From NCBI RefSeq assembly GCF_014653945.1, contig NZ_BNAU01000005.1, positions 1 through 64,000 on the forward strand: a DNA stretch of 64,000 nucleotides. Reading direction: 5' to 3'. Positions 20,309 through 28,882 of the stretch are shown here, one piece after another (positions within the stretch are counted from its first letter, which is position 1; the number at the start of each line of letters is the position of its first letter). The stretch is from Amycolatopsis deserti. Lineage in GTDB: Bacteria; Actinomycetota; Actinomycetes; Mycobacteriales; Pseudonocardiaceae. A model generated the notes under the pieces. That model searched no databases and had not been told where the DNA came from. It saw nothing but the letters and a program-made list of their open reading frames with translations. Position numbers and translations under genes: made by a program.

Positions 20309-21976
20309 ATGACCGACGAGTTCGACGTCGTGGTGGCCGGCAGCGGCGCGGCCGGCCTGACCGCCGCCCTCGCGGCCGCCGACGCCGGCCTGTCCGTGGT
20401 GGTGGTCGAGAAGGCAGCCAGGTTCGGCGGATCCACGGCCCGATCGGGTGGCGGGGTGTGGATCCCGGGCAACGAGGCGCTGCGCGTGGCCGGCGTGGAG
20501 GACACCCCGGAGGCGGCGCGCGCCTACCTGGAGGCCATCGTCGGCGACGTCGTACCCGCCGAGCTGCGACAGGCCTTCCTCGACCACGGCCCCGAGGTGG
20601 TGTCGTTCGTGCACCGGGTCACGCCGCTGCGCCTGCAGTGGGTGCCCGGCTACTCCGACTACCACCCCGAGGCGCCCGGCGGCCGGGCCGGCGGCCGCTC
20701 GGTCGAGCCGACGCCGTTCGACGGCAGGCTGCTCGGCGCCGAACTGGCCAACCTCGAACCGCCCTACAGCGGGGCGCCGCTCGGCGTGCCGATCACCCAG
20801 GCGGACTACCGCTGGCTGAGCCTGATCGCCCGGCACCCGAAGGGGCCGCTGCGGGTGCTGCGCATCGGCGCGCGCTGGCTCGCCGGGCTGGCCCGCGGCA
20901 AGCGGCTGCTGTCGATGGGCCAGGCGCTGGCCGCCGGGCTGCGGGCCGGGCTGCTGCGCGCCGGCGTGCCGGTGTGGCTGGAGACTCCGCTGCTCGACCT
21001 GGTCACCGAAGACGAGCGGGTCACCGGTGTGGTGGTCCGGCGGGACGGTCGGGAGGTGACCGTGCGGGCGCGCCTGGGGGTCGTGCTCGCCGCCGGCGGG
21101 TTCGAGCACAACGAGGAGATGCGCGCGAAGTACCAGCGCAGCCCGATCGGCACCGAGTGGACCGTGGGCGCGAAGGCCAACACCGGCGACGCGATCACCG
21201 CCGGGCTCAAGCTCGGCGCGTCGGTCGCCCTGATGGACGACGCGTGGTGGGGCCCGACGATCCCGCTGACCGGCGGCCCGTGGTTCGCCCTCGCCGAGCG
21301 CTCGCGGCCCGGCTGCATCCTGGTCAACGCGCGTGGCGAACGGTTCGTCAACGAGTCCGCGCCCTACGTCGAGGCGGTGCACGCGATGTACGGGCCGGGC
21401 GACGGGCCCGCGGAGAACATCCCCACCTGGCTGATCTTCGACCAGCGCTACCGCGACCGGTACATGTTCACCGGCGTCGGGCCGCGGCAGAAGCTGCCCG
21501 GGCGCTGGTTCAAGGCGGGGATCGTGGCCAAGGCGCCCACCCTGGCCGAACTGGCCGCCCGCATCGAGGTGCCGACCGCGGCTCTGGAAGCCACCGTCGA
21601 GCGGTTCAACGGCTTCGCCCGGCGCGGTGTCGACGAGGACTTCCACCGCGGGCGCAGCGCCTACGACCACTACTACGGCGACCCCCGCCACAAGCCGAAC
21701 CCCAGCCTCGGCCCGCTCGAGAAGGCCCCGTTCTACGCGGTCAAGATCGTGCCCGGCGACCTGGGCACGAAGGGCGGGCTGCGCACCGACACCCACGCCC
21801 GCGTGCTGCGCGAGGACGGGTCGGTGATCCCCGGGTTGTACGCGGCCGGGAACACCAGCGCCGCGGTCATGGGACACACCTACGCCGGGCCCGGCGCCAC
21901 GATCGGGCCGGCCATGGTCTTCGGGTTCCTTGCCTCACGCCACCTGGCCACCCAGAATCGCACTGGAGGTCGATGA
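20309..21976 (+). CDS. kstD: KstD, 3-ketosteroid delta1-dehydrogenase
   Basis: 555 residues. FAD site DVVVAGSGAAGLTAALAAADAG at the N-terminus, GGSTARSGGGVWIPGN, a middle catalytic domain, and the C-terminal motif GHTYAGPG at 522-529. Tyr525 and Gly529 of that motif correspond to the catalytic pair that activates the 3-keto group. It introduces the C1-C2 double bond into 3-keto-4-ene steroids, which with 9-alpha-hydroxylation opens ring B. It is first in a KstR-controlled operon with kshA, a small Cys protein, kshB and a MaoC hydratase. The stop overlaps the kshA start region. Confidence 0.95.
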   Translation: MTDEFDVVVAGSGAAGLTAALAAADAGLSVVVVEKAARFGGSTARSGGGVWIPGNEALRVAGVEDTPEAARAYLEAIVGDVVPAELRQAFLDHGPEVVSFVHRVTPLRLQWVPGYSDYHPEAPGGRAGGRSVEPTPFDGRLLGAELANLEPPYSGAPLGVPITQADYRWLSLIARHPKGPLRVLRIGARWLAGLARGKRLLSMGQALAAGLRAGLLRAGVPVWLETPLLDLVTEDERVTGVVVRRDGREVTVRARLGVVLAAGGFEHNEEMRAKYQRSPIGTEWTVGAKANTGDAITAGLKLGASVALMDDAWWGPTIPLTGGPWFALAERSRPGCILVNARGERFVNESAPYVEAVHAMYGPGDGPAENIPTWLIFDQRYRDRYMFTGVGPRQKLPGRWFKAGIVAKAPTLAELAARIEVPTAALEATVERFNGFARRGVDEDFHRGRSAYDHYYGDPRHKPNPSLGPLEKAPFYAVKIVPGDLGTKGGLRTDTHARVLREDGSVIPGLYAAGNTSAAVMGHTYAGPGATIGPAMVFGFLASRHLATQNRTGGR

Positions 21977-23109
21977 TGACTGAAGTCCGCACGATCGACG
22001 CGGGTGCGCCGCCGGCGCGGTTCGCCCGCGGCTGGCACTGCCTGGGCCTGGCCGAGACGTTCCGCGACGGGAAACCGCACGCCGTCAACGCGTTCGGCAC
22101 CAAGCTCGTGGTGTTCGCCGGGGAGGACGGCGAGCTCAACGTCCTGGACGCCTACTGCCGCCACATGGGCGGCGACCTGAGCCAGGGCAGCGTCAAGGGC
22201 AACGAGGTCGCCTGCCCGTTCCACGACTGGCGCTGGGGCGGCAACGGCAAGTGCGTCTCGATCCCCTACGCCAAACGGGTTCCGCTGCGCGCCCGCACCC
22301 GGTCGTGGATCACGTTGGAGGAGAACAAGCAGCTTTTCGTGTGGCACGACCCGCAGGGCAACCCGCCGCCGCCGGACGTCGTGATCCCCCGCATCGACGG
22401 CATCTTCAGCGGCGAGTGGAGCAACTGGACCTGGGACTCGGTGCTGATCGAGGGGTCCAACTGCCGCGAGATCATCGACAACATGGTCGACATGGCCCAC
22501 TTCTTCTACATCCACTACGCGTTCCCGACCTACTTCAAGAACGTGTTCGAGGGCCACATCGCGACGCAGTACCTCAACACCAAGGGCCGCCCGGACGTCG
22601 GGATGGCGTCCAACTACGGCGGCGAGGACAACCTGCTGCGCTCGGAGGCGTCCTACTTCGGGCCGTCGTACATGATCAACAAGCTGCTGAACACGTACAA
22701 GGGCTTCGAGATCGAAAACGTGCTGATCAACTGCCACTACCCGGTGACGCCGACCTCGTTCGTGCTGCAGTGGGGGGTGAGCGTGAAGAAGCTGCCGGGC
22801 GTGTCGGACGAGCAGGCGGACAAGATCGCCGGCAAGTTCGCCAAGAGCATCGGGGTGGGTTTCCTGCAGGACGTGGAGATCTGGAAGAACAAGACCCGCA
22901 TCGACAACCCGCTGCTGTGCGAGGAGGACGGCCCGGTCTACCAGCTGCGCCGCTGGTACGAGCAGTTCTACACCGACGTCGAGGACATCACCGAGGACAT
23001 GACGCGGCGGTTCGAGTTCGAGGTGGACACCACCAAGGCCAACGAGGTGTGGGCGCGGGAGGTGGCCGAGAACCTGGCCCGGCAGCAGGAGGCGGGGGTC
23101 GCCGGATGA
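21976..23109 (+). CDS. kshA: KshA, Rieske oxygenase of 3-ketosteroid 9-alpha-hydroxylase
   Basis: 377 residues. Rieske [2Fe-2S] ligands are Cys61, His63, Cys80 and His83 (CRHMGG, CPFHDWRW). The mononuclear iron site is in NMVDMAHFFYIHY with His175 and His180. It hydroxylates C9 of 3-ketosteroids using electrons from KshB. Two ATGs overlap the kstD stop (21973 and 21976); I took 21976 because it stands six bases from GGAGG, a better spacing. The gene overlaps the following small Cys-protein gene by ATGA. Confidence 0.96.
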   Translation: MTEVRTIDAGAPPARFARGWHCLGLAETFRDGKPHAVNAFGTKLVVFAGEDGELNVLDAYCRHMGGDLSQGSVKGNEVACPFHDWRWGGNGKCVSIPYAKRVPLRARTRSWITLEENKQLFVWHDPQGNPPPPDVVIPRIDGIFSGEWSNWTWDSVLIEGSNCREIIDNMVDMAHFFYIHYAFPTYFKNVFEGHIATQYLNTKGRPDVGMASNYGGEDNLLRSEASYFGPSYMINKLLNTYKGFEIENVLINCHYPVTPTSFVLQWGVSVKKLPGVSDEQADKIAGKFAKSIGVGFLQDVEIWKNKTRIDNPLLCEEDGPVYQLRRWYEQFYTDVEDITEDMTRRFEFEVDTTKANEVWAREVAENLARQQEAGVAG

Positions 23110-23372
23110 CCACCGCCGAGCGCACCGAGTTCCTGGCCGGTGGCCTGCGGCCGCACGCCTGCGCGTCGTGCGGCACGCGGGTGCTGGTGAAGAAGAACAG
23201 CGTCAAGCACACCAGCATCCAGTGGACCACCGACGCGGGCAGCTGCCCGGTGTTCGCGCAGGAGGTCGCCGAGGGGCGCAACACCGCGCTGCTGGACACG
23301 TGCCCCAAGCTGGTGGACAGCATCGACGCGGCTGTGCGGGACGGGGAGTTCGGGGTTCTCGATGCCGGATAG
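23106..23372 (+). CDS. Small four-cysteine protein encoded between kshA and kshB
   Basis: 88 residues, not a family I can name. Cys19-x-x-Cys22 (HACASCGTRV), Cys47 (AGSCPVF) and Cys66 (LDTCPKL) could hold a zinc ion or an Fe-S cluster. A basic stretch, VKKNSVKHTSIQW, lies between the first pair and Cys47. The ATG overlaps the kshA stop (ATGA, 23106-23109) and the end overlaps kshB by 11 bp, so it is translated in step with the two hydroxylase subunits. The codon usage is normal for the region. Its place suggests an accessory, chaperone or electron-transfer role for KshAB; that is inference from context alone. Confidence 0.85.
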   Translation: MTTAERTEFLAGGLRPHACASCGTRVLVKKNSVKHTSIQWTTDAGSCPVFAQEVAEGRNTALLDTCPKLVDSIDAAVRDGEFGVLDAG

Positions 23373-24375
23373 CTACACACTGACCGTCGCCGAAGTGATC
23401 GCGGAGACGGCCGAGGCGTCGTCGATCGTGTTCGACGTGCCGGAGGAGCACGCGTCGAAGTTCGCGTACCGGCCCGGACAGTTCCTGACGCTGCGCGCGG
23501 GTGAGGCGGCGCGATGCTATTCGTTGTCCAGCGCGCCGCACGAGGGTTCGCGGCTCAAGGTGACTGTGAAACGCACTGAGGGCGGGTACGGGTCGAACTG
23601 GTTGTGCGACAACGTCTCCGCCGGGTCCAGTGTGGATGTCTTGCCCCCGTCCGGGGTGTTCACGCCCGCGTCGCTGGACGCCGACCTGCTGTTGATGGCG
23701 GGTGGCAGCGGGATCACGCCGGTGATGTCGATCCTGAAGTCCGCGCTGGTTTCCGGCGGCGGGCGGATCGTGCTGGTGTACGCGAACCGGGACTCCTCGT
23801 CGGTGATCTTCGCCTCCGAGCTGGCCGCGCTGGCGCGGGAGCATCCGGAGCGGCTGGTCCTGGTGCACTGGCTGGAGAGCGTGCAGGGGCTGCCGTCGGT
23901 GACGCAGCTACGTGAGCTGGTCCGGCCGTACGCGGAGTTCGACGCGTTCGTGTGCGGGCCCGAGGCGTTCATGACGGCCGGGAAGCAGGCGTTGAAGGAC
24001 CTCGGGATGCCGCGGCAGCGGATCCACCTGGAACGGTTCGTGTCGCTGGGCGGGAATCCGTTCGAGGATCGCGCGGAGGCCGCAGCTTCGGAGGAGGCCG
24101 GGACGACTGCGTTGTCGGTGGATCTGGACGGTTCACAGCACTCCTTTTCCTGGCCGCGTCAGGAGAAGCTGCTGGACTTCCTGCTGGCGCGCGGGCTGGA
24201 CGCGCCGTACTCGTGCCGGGAGGGGCAGTGCAGCGCGTGCGCGTGCCGGATCGTCTCCGGTGAGGTCAAGATGCTGAACAACGAGGTCCTGGATTCCGAG
24301 GACATCGCCGACGGCATCGTGCTGGCGTGCCAGTCGGTACCGTTGACCGACGAAGTGTCGGTCACCTACGAGTAG
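23362..24375 (+). CDS. kshB: KshB, ferredoxin reductase of 3-ketosteroid 9-alpha-hydroxylase
   Basis: 337 residues in three parts. The FAD-binding barrel has RCYSLSSAPHEG, and the NAD domain has MAGGSGITPVMSILKSAL and FVCGPEAFM. The C-terminal plant-type [2Fe-2S] domain has CREGQCSACACR and LACQ supplying the four cysteines. It passes electrons from NADH to KshA. The ATG lies within the end of the small Cys-protein gene. Operon membership and domain order match KshB of rhodococci and mycobacteria. Confidence 0.95.
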   Translation: MPDSYTLTVAEVIAETAEASSIVFDVPEEHASKFAYRPGQFLTLRAGEAARCYSLSSAPHEGSRLKVTVKRTEGGYGSNWLCDNVSAGSSVDVLPPSGVFTPASLDADLLLMAGGSGITPVMSILKSALVSGGGRIVLVYANRDSSSVIFASELAALAREHPERLVLVHWLESVQGLPSVTQLRELVRPYAEFDAFVCGPEAFMTAGKQALKDLGMPRQRIHLERFVSLGGNPFEDRAEAAASEEAGTTALSVDLDGSQHSFSWPRQEKLLDFLLARGLDAPYSCREGQCSACACRIVSGEVKMLNNEVLDSEDIADGIVLACQSVPLTDEVSVTYE

Positions 24376-24386
24376 GAGGGCCCGCG

Positions 24387-25250
24387 TTGCCCATCGATCC
24401 CGACGTCGCCATCGGTGCCGAGCTCGACGAGCTGACGTTCGAGTGGATGCCCTCCGACGTGCTGCTCTACCACCTGGCGCTGGGCGCGGGCGCCCGGCCG
24501 GCGGACCCGCGGGAGCTGCGCTACACCTTCGAGCGTGACCTGCGGGTGCTGCCGACGTTCGCGACGGTCGCGGCGAACCTGCGGATCTACGAGCCGCCGG
24601 CGGTCTCGTTCCCGGGGATCGAGATCGACCTGGCGAAGGTGGTGCACGGAACGCAGGCGGTGACCGTGCACCGGCCGATCCCGGTCGAGGGCAAGGCGGT
24701 GGCGCGGACGCGGATCGTGGACGTCCTGGACAAGGGCAAGGCGGCGGTGATCGTCAACGAGACGTCGGTGACGTCCACGGACGGGTCGCCGCTGTGGACG
24801 GCGCGGTCGAGCATCTTCGCCCGCGGCGAGGGCGGGTTCGGCGGTTCGCGGGGGACTTCGGAGCGGGTCGAGCTGCCGGAGCGGGAGCCGGACGCGGTGA
24901 TCGACACGCCGACGCTGCCGCAGCAGGCGCTGATCTACCGGCTGTGCGGTGACCGGAACCCGCTGCACATCGACCCGGAGTTCGCCCGTTCGGCGGGGTT
25001 CGAGGCACCGATCCTGCACGGGCTGTGCACGTACGGAATCGTCGCCAAGGCGGTCACGGACGCGCTGCTGGACGCCGACGTCACCCGGGTCGGGTCGTTC
25101 TCCGCGCGGTTCGCGGGGATCGTGCTGCCCGGGGAGACGCTGCGGACGCGGGTGTGGGACGAGGGCGATCGCCTGCTGGTGGCGACTGTCGCGGTCGAGC
25201 GCGACGCGCCGGTGCTGGCGGACGCGGTGCTGGTGCCTACAGGCCGGTGA
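24387..25250 (+). CDS. hsd4B: MaoC-like double hot-dog enoyl-CoA hydratase (Hsd4B-type)
   Basis: 287 residues, two hot-dog repeats. The hydratase-2 motif is in the second half: GDRNPLHIDPEFARSAGFEAPILHGLCTYG, with the catalytic Asp-His pair. It hydrates a 2-enoyl-CoA, most likely in cholesterol side-chain beta-oxidation, as for the Rv3538-type protein that accompanies kstD in M. tuberculosis. TTG 24387 was chosen because GGAGG ends seven bases before it and no ATG or GTG gives the full fold. The 3' end overlaps the convergent DUF5134 gene by 14 bp. Confidence 0.84.
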   Translation: MPIDPDVAIGAELDELTFEWMPSDVLLYHLALGAGARPADPRELRYTFERDLRVLPTFATVAANLRIYEPPAVSFPGIEIDLAKVVHGTQAVTVHRPIPVEGKAVARTRIVDVLDKGKAAVIVNETSVTSTDGSPLWTARSSIFARGEGGFGGSRGTSERVELPEREPDAVIDTPTLPQQALIYRLCGDRNPLHIDPEFARSAGFEAPILHGLCTYGIVAKAVTDALLDADVTRVGSFSARFAGIVLPGETLRTRVWDEGDRLLVATVAVERDAPVLADAVLVPTGR

Positions 25251-25803
25251 CCAGCATGTAGGCCATGCCGACGCCCATCAGGGCGCGGCAGACCTGGCGG
25301 ACCGCGCGGTGGTCACGCAGGCTCTCGGTGCGGGCCCAGCGCGCGCCGAGGATGCCCGAGCGGACGCTGTCGACGGCGAAGTAGGCGATCCCGGCCAGGG
25401 CGAGCGCCGGCCAGGCGAGTTCGCCGGGCGTCATGGACATCCAGGGCCCGTCGCCGTGGCCGGGCATCGCGGTGATCATGTACAGCATCGCGGCGGCGGA
25501 GACCAGGTGGTGCCCCGCGCAGCACCGCCGCCCCCGCAACACGGCGACGAAGAACCAGCCGGCCGTGAGGACGAGGATCGCCTGCCACCCGGCCGCCGGG
25601 ATGGGCCCCCCGAGCGGCGAGACCATCGCGAGCATCGCCAGGACCATCAGCAGTTCGGCGAGGTCCTGCTGGCGCGTGTCGGCGGTGGTGGTGGCGTCCA
25701 GGCGCACCAACCGGACCACGCTGGGCACAGCGAGCATCGCGAACGCCACCGTCAGGCTCCACGCAACCACGGCCGGGATGTGCACGTCCTCAAGTTCGCC
25801 CAT
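25237..25803 (-). CDS. DUF5134 family membrane protein
   Basis: 188 residues with about five hydrophobic segments (near residues 10-30, 48-68, 72-88, 98-115 and 130-147). The family-typical CCAGHHLVSAAAMLYMITAMPG has two adjacent histidines in a membrane helix, which could bind metal or heme. The function of DUF5134 proteins is unknown. ATG 25803 is 30 bp from the divergent start of another small membrane protein. It is not obviously part of the steroid regulon, since no KstR box lies nearby. Confidence 0.8.
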   Translation of the reverse strand: MGELEDVHIPAVVAWSLTVAFAMLAVPSVVRLVRLDATTTADTRQQDLAELLMVLAMLAMVSPLGGPIPAAGWQAILVLTAGWFFVAVLRGRRCCAGHHLVSAAAMLYMITAMPGHGDGPWMSMTPGELAWPALALAGIAYFAVDSVRSGILGARWARTESLRDHRAVRQVCRALMGVGMAYMLVTGL

Positions 25804-25833
25804 GAAGTGCCGTGGGCGCTAGAGGTCATCGAG

Positions 25834-26292
25834 GTGAATTCCACACCGCGAGACGACGCAGCCGGTGATGACCCGGCAGAACGGGGCCCCGTGGAGGACG
25901 ACGCCGAGACCGAAATCCTGCGCGGGTGCCGGCACACGTTCCTCTACGCCGTGGCCGGGTTCGCCTGGTTCTTCGCGGCCCATCAGGCCGTGTGGTGGTA
26001 CGCGCGGGCGTGCCACAACCCTGGCGTCAGCCCCCTCATCCTGGTGGCGTTGCCAGCCGACTTGGTGGTCATGACGCTGGCCGTACTCGGGGTGCACCGA
26101 CTGCACCGCCGATTGTGGCCGCACCTTCGCTGGTGGACGCCGGCGGTCCTGCTGGCGGCGGCCCTGCTGGTCACCTGGCTCTACTGGGTGATCAACATCC
26201 CGCTGTTCGTCGATCCCTACAGCCCCAAGATGTCCTGCTGGTTCGAGCACCCGGACGGGTGGCCCTCCTGGATCCCGGTTCCCACCCACTGA
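25834..26292 (+). CDS. Small integral membrane protein, unknown
   Basis: 152 residues. An acidic N-terminal tail (about 30 residues) is followed by three predicted membrane helices (near 35-53, 67-87 and 100-121). The tail WFEHPDGWPSWIPVPTH is rich in tryptophan and proline. I do not recognise the family. GTG 25834 has GAGG upstream and starts just after the divergent DUF5134 promoter region, so the two may be co-regulated. The frame continues far upstream as antisense text over the DUF5134 gene, which I did not include. Confidence 0.6.
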   Translation: MNSTPRDDAAGDDPAERGPVEDDAETEILRGCRHTFLYAVAGFAWFFAAHQAVWWYARACHNPGVSPLILVALPADLVVMTLAVLGVHRLHRRLWPHLRWWTPAVLLAAALLVTWLYWVINIPLFVDPYSPKMSCWFEHPDGWPSWIPVPTH

Positions 26293-26365
26293 AAATCGCC
26301 GGTGTTTCATGCGTACTGTGACGGGAACCACACAGAGTAGGCGACGTCAGGAAGGACGAAAGACG

Positions 26366-26476
26366 ATGCCGGCCACCGAACCGATCAGCGACAACCCCAC
26401 CGTGCTCGACGACGACACCCCGCCCGAGACGGTCCTCGTCGACGACGAGAGCCACCTCATCCGCGGCTACGACTGA
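26366..26476 (+). CDS. 36-residue acidic peptide, unknown
   Basis: A short gene with a textbook ribosome site (AGGAAGGACG, nine or so bases before ATG 26366). The peptide has 11 Asp/Glu and only one Arg, and no Cys. It ends VLVDDESHLIRGYD. Length, acidity and a distinct C-terminal core-like tail resemble precursors of modified peptides, but there is no radical-SAM or other maturation gene in the window, so I do not assign one. It ends in a 10-bp convergent overlap with ltp2. A free-standing small protein is the minimal reading. Confidence 0.5.
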   Translation: MPATEPISDNPTVLDDDTPPETVLVDDESHLIRGYD

Positions 26477-27636
26477 GCCAGCACCAGCCCGCTCGTCGGC
26501 ACACCCGTACCGGCCGTCACCAGCACGTGCGACACCGACGACACCTGGTTGCAGGACGTCCCGCGAATCTGCCGCACCCCCTCGGCGATGCCGTTCATCC
26601 CGTGGATGTACGCCTCGCCGAGCTGACCGCCGTGCGGGTTGAGCGGCAGCGAGCCGTCCAGCTCCAGCGCCCCAGACGCGACGAACCCCGGCGCCTCCCC
26701 GCGCCCGCAGAACCCCAGCTCCTCCAGCTGCATCAGCACGTACGGCGTGAAGTGGTCGTACAACACGGCCACATCCATGTCCGCCGGCCCGGCCCCGGCC
26801 TGCGCCCACAGCTGCCGCGCGACCACCCCCATCTCGGGCAGTCCCGCGAGTTCGTCCCGGTAGTAGCTGGTCATGATGTACTGGTCCGGTCCGCTGCCTT
26901 GCGCCGCCGCCGCGATCACCGCCGGCTTCTGCCGCAGGTCCCGGGCCCGGTCCACACTGGTCACCACCAGCGCGACGCCGCCGTCGGACTCCTGGCAGCA
27001 GTCCAGCAACCGCAGCGGCTCGGCGATCCACCGCGACGCCTGGTGCTCCTCCAGCGTGATCGGCTTGCCGTGGAACCACGCCGCCGGGTTCGTGGCCGCG
27101 TGCTTGCGGTCCAGCACCGCCACCCGGCCGAAGTCCTCGGTCGACGCGCCGTAGTCGTGCAGGTACCGCCGCGCCACCATCGCCACCGTGGCCGCCGGGG
27201 TCGCCAGGCCCATCGGGTAGTGGAACGCGTTGTCCACCCCCGACGAGTTCACCTGCCCCGCCGCCGCGGACGACACCTGCCCGAACCGGTGCCCGGACCG
27301 CTCGTTGAACGCCCGGTAAGCCACCACCACCTCGGCCACCCCGGTCGCGACCGCCATCGCCGCCTGCTGCACCGTCGCCGCGGCCGCGCCGCCGCCGTAG
27401 TGGATCCGGCTGAAGAACGTCAGCTCCGGGATGCCCAGCTCCCGCGCCACCGCGATCTCGGCGTTGCCGTCCATCGTGAACGACACCAGACCATCCACAT
27501 CGGACGGCCGCAGACCGGCGTCGTCCAGCGCCGCCCGCACCGCCTCGGCCGCCAGCCGCAGCTCGCTGCGCCCCGAGTCCTTGGAGAACTCCGTCGCGCC
27601 GATCCCGGCGATCGCCGCCTTGCCCGACAGTGTCAT
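26467..27636 (-). CDS. ltp2: Ltp2, thiolase-like steroid side-chain aldolase
   Basis: 389 residues of the lipid-transfer/thiolase family. Strings SRIHYGGGAAAATVQQAAMAV, HYPMGLATPAATVAMVARRY, the YDHFTPYVLMQLEELGFC motif with the catalytic tyrosine, and LPLNPHGGQLGEAYIHGMNG match Ltp2 (Rv3540c). No thiolase cysteine pair is evident, as expected. With the DUF35 domain of ChsH2 it performs the retro-aldol step that removes the last three-carbon piece of the cholesterol side chain as propionyl-CoA. It is last in the operon; its ATG overlaps the chsH1 stop by ATGA. Confidence 0.94.
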   Translation of the reverse strand: MTLSGKAAIAGIGATEFSKDSGRSELRLAAEAVRAALDDAGLRPSDVDGLVSFTMDGNAEIAVARELGIPELTFFSRIHYGGGAAAATVQQAAMAVATGVAEVVVAYRAFNERSGHRFGQVSSAAAGQVNSSGVDNAFHYPMGLATPAATVAMVARRYLHDYGASTEDFGRVAVLDRKHAATNPAAWFHGKPITLEEHQASRWIAEPLRLLDCCQESDGGVALVVTSVDRARDLRQKPAVIAAAAQGSGPDQYIMTSYYRDELAGLPEMGVVARQLWAQAGAGPADMDVAVLYDHFTPYVLMQLEELGFCGRGEAPGFVASGALELDGSLPLNPHGGQLGEAYIHGMNGIAEGVRQIRGTSCNQVSSVSHVLVTAGTGVPTSGLVLAQS

Positions 27637-28019
27637 GCCGCCAGCTCCACGGTCACGGTTCCGCTCACGTGCGCCCCCAGTCCGCCGGTCCCGGTCACCT
27701 CGACAACCGCGACGCGCCCGTCCACCGACGCCACGCGCCCGGTGAACACCAGCCGATCCCCGGCGTAGCAGGGCACGCCCAGCTTGATCTTGATCGACCG
27801 CACCAGCGCGTCCGGCCCCGCCCAGTCCGTGACGAACCGCTGCACCAGCCCGGTGTCGGTGAGGATGTTGAGGAAGATGTCCTTCGAGCCGCGCGCGACC
27901 GCCGCGTCCCGGTCGTGGTGCACGTCCTGGAAGTCCCGCGTGGCCAGGGCCGTGCTGATCACGAACGTCGGCGTGACGTCGAAGGCCAGCTCGGGCAGCT
28001 CGGTTCCGGCGGTGATCAT
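27633..28019 (-). CDS. chsH1: ChsH1, MaoC-like hydratase subunit
   Basis: 128 residues, a single hot-dog domain. The active-site motif is RDFQDVHHD with Asp29 and His34, the residues used by M. tuberculosis ChsH1. It forms a heteromer with the N-terminal domain of ChsH2 and hydrates 3-oxo-4,17-pregnadiene-20-carboxyl-CoA. Overlaps of ATGA type join it to chsH2 upstream and ltp2 downstream. Confidence 0.94.
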   Translation of the reverse strand: MITAGTELPELAFDVTPTFVISTALATRDFQDVHHDRDAAVARGSKDIFLNILTDTGLVQRFVTDWAGPDALVRSIKIKLGVPCYAGDRLVFTGRVASVDGRVAVVEVTGTGGLGAHVSGTVTVELAA

Positions 28020-28882
28020 CGCGCCACCCGCCAGGCCGGCAAAGTGAGGTCGTCGTCCACCTTCAGGAAGGTCGCGGTCACCGGCAGTCCGATGTGGACC
28101 TCCGCCGGATCGGCGCCGACCAGCTCGCCCAGCATCCGCACCCCCTCCTCCAGCTCGACCAGCGCGATCACGAACGGCAGCTGCTTGCCCGGCACGGCCG
28201 GCCGGTGGTGCACCACGTAGCTGTAGACGGTGCCGCGCCCGCTCGCCACGATCCAGTCCGGTTTCGCGTCCAGGTCGCCGTCCGGCGGCATTGGCCCGGG
28301 CGGGTGCCGCAGTGTGTCGCCCCAGCGCTGGATCCGCAGCTCACCGGCCTTGGTGCCGTCCCAGAAGAACTCGGTGTCCCGGCTGATCACCGGCCGCAAC
28401 GCACCCGGCGACGACGGTGGCGGCGCGAACTTCAGCACCCGGAACAGCATGTCGGCGACCAGCTCGTCGCCGACGTACCAGGAGGTGCGGGTGGTGACGA
28501 ACCAGCCCTCGCCCAGCGCGGTCCGCTTCGGGCCGACCACCGATTCCAGCGCGGTCGAGGCCGACACGTGCTCGCCGACGCGCAGGTAGCGGTGGTAGGT
28601 CTGTTCGGAGTTCGTCGCGACCACCGAGGTGTACCCGGCCTCGTCGAGCACGGCCATCATCGCGCCCAGCGGATCGTCCGCCGCGCGCTGCCCGTGCAGG
28701 CCGTTCATCGTCCACACCTGCGCCATCGCCGGCGGCGCGATCCCCTCGGTGTACCGGGGGTTGGTGTCGCCGATCGCCTCGACCCAGTTGTTGATCATCG
28801 CCTGGTTCACCGGATCGCGCGCCAGGCGCCGGGACGACTCGCCCTGAGCGCGGATCCGGGCCGCCGCGTCCTCGACGCTCAT
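28016..28882 (-). CDS. chsH2: ChsH2, MaoC-like domain fused to DUF35 domain
   Basis: 288 residues. Residues 1 to about 165 form a non-catalytic hot-dog half (no D-x4-H motif) with 'NNWVEAIGDTNPRY'. The rest is a DUF35 (OB-fold) domain ending in VELEEGVRMLGELVGADPAEVHIGLPVTATF. No zinc-ribbon cysteines are visible. In M. tuberculosis the N-terminal half pairs with ChsH1 as the hydratase and the DUF35 half pairs with Ltp2 as the aldolase. Gene order and fusion are the same here. ATGA overlaps bind it to chsE2 and chsH1. Confidence 0.93.
   Translation of the reverse strand: MSVEDAAARIRAQGESSRRLARDPVNQAMINNWVEAIGDTNPRYTEGIAPPAMAQVWTMNGLHGQRAADDPLGAMMAVLDEAGYTSVVATNSEQTYHRYLRVGEHVSASTALESVVGPKRTALGEGWFVTTRTSWYVGDELVADMLFRVLKFAPPPSSPGALRPVISRDTEFFWDGTKAGELRIQRWGDTLRHPPGPMPPDGDLDAKPDWIVASGRGTVYSYVVHHRPAVPGKQLPFVIALVELEEGVRMLGELVGADPAEVHIGLPVTATFLKVDDDLTLPAWRVAR

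Noticed and set aside
20309..24375. Horizontal island signature in the steroid block
   Set aside because: Codon use and GC match the flanks, no integrase, tRNA or direct repeats bound the block, and gene order follows other Mycobacteriales.
26366..26476. Mycofactocin precursor MftA
   Set aside because: The peptide lacks the conserved C-terminal IDGMCGVY and no mft genes are near.
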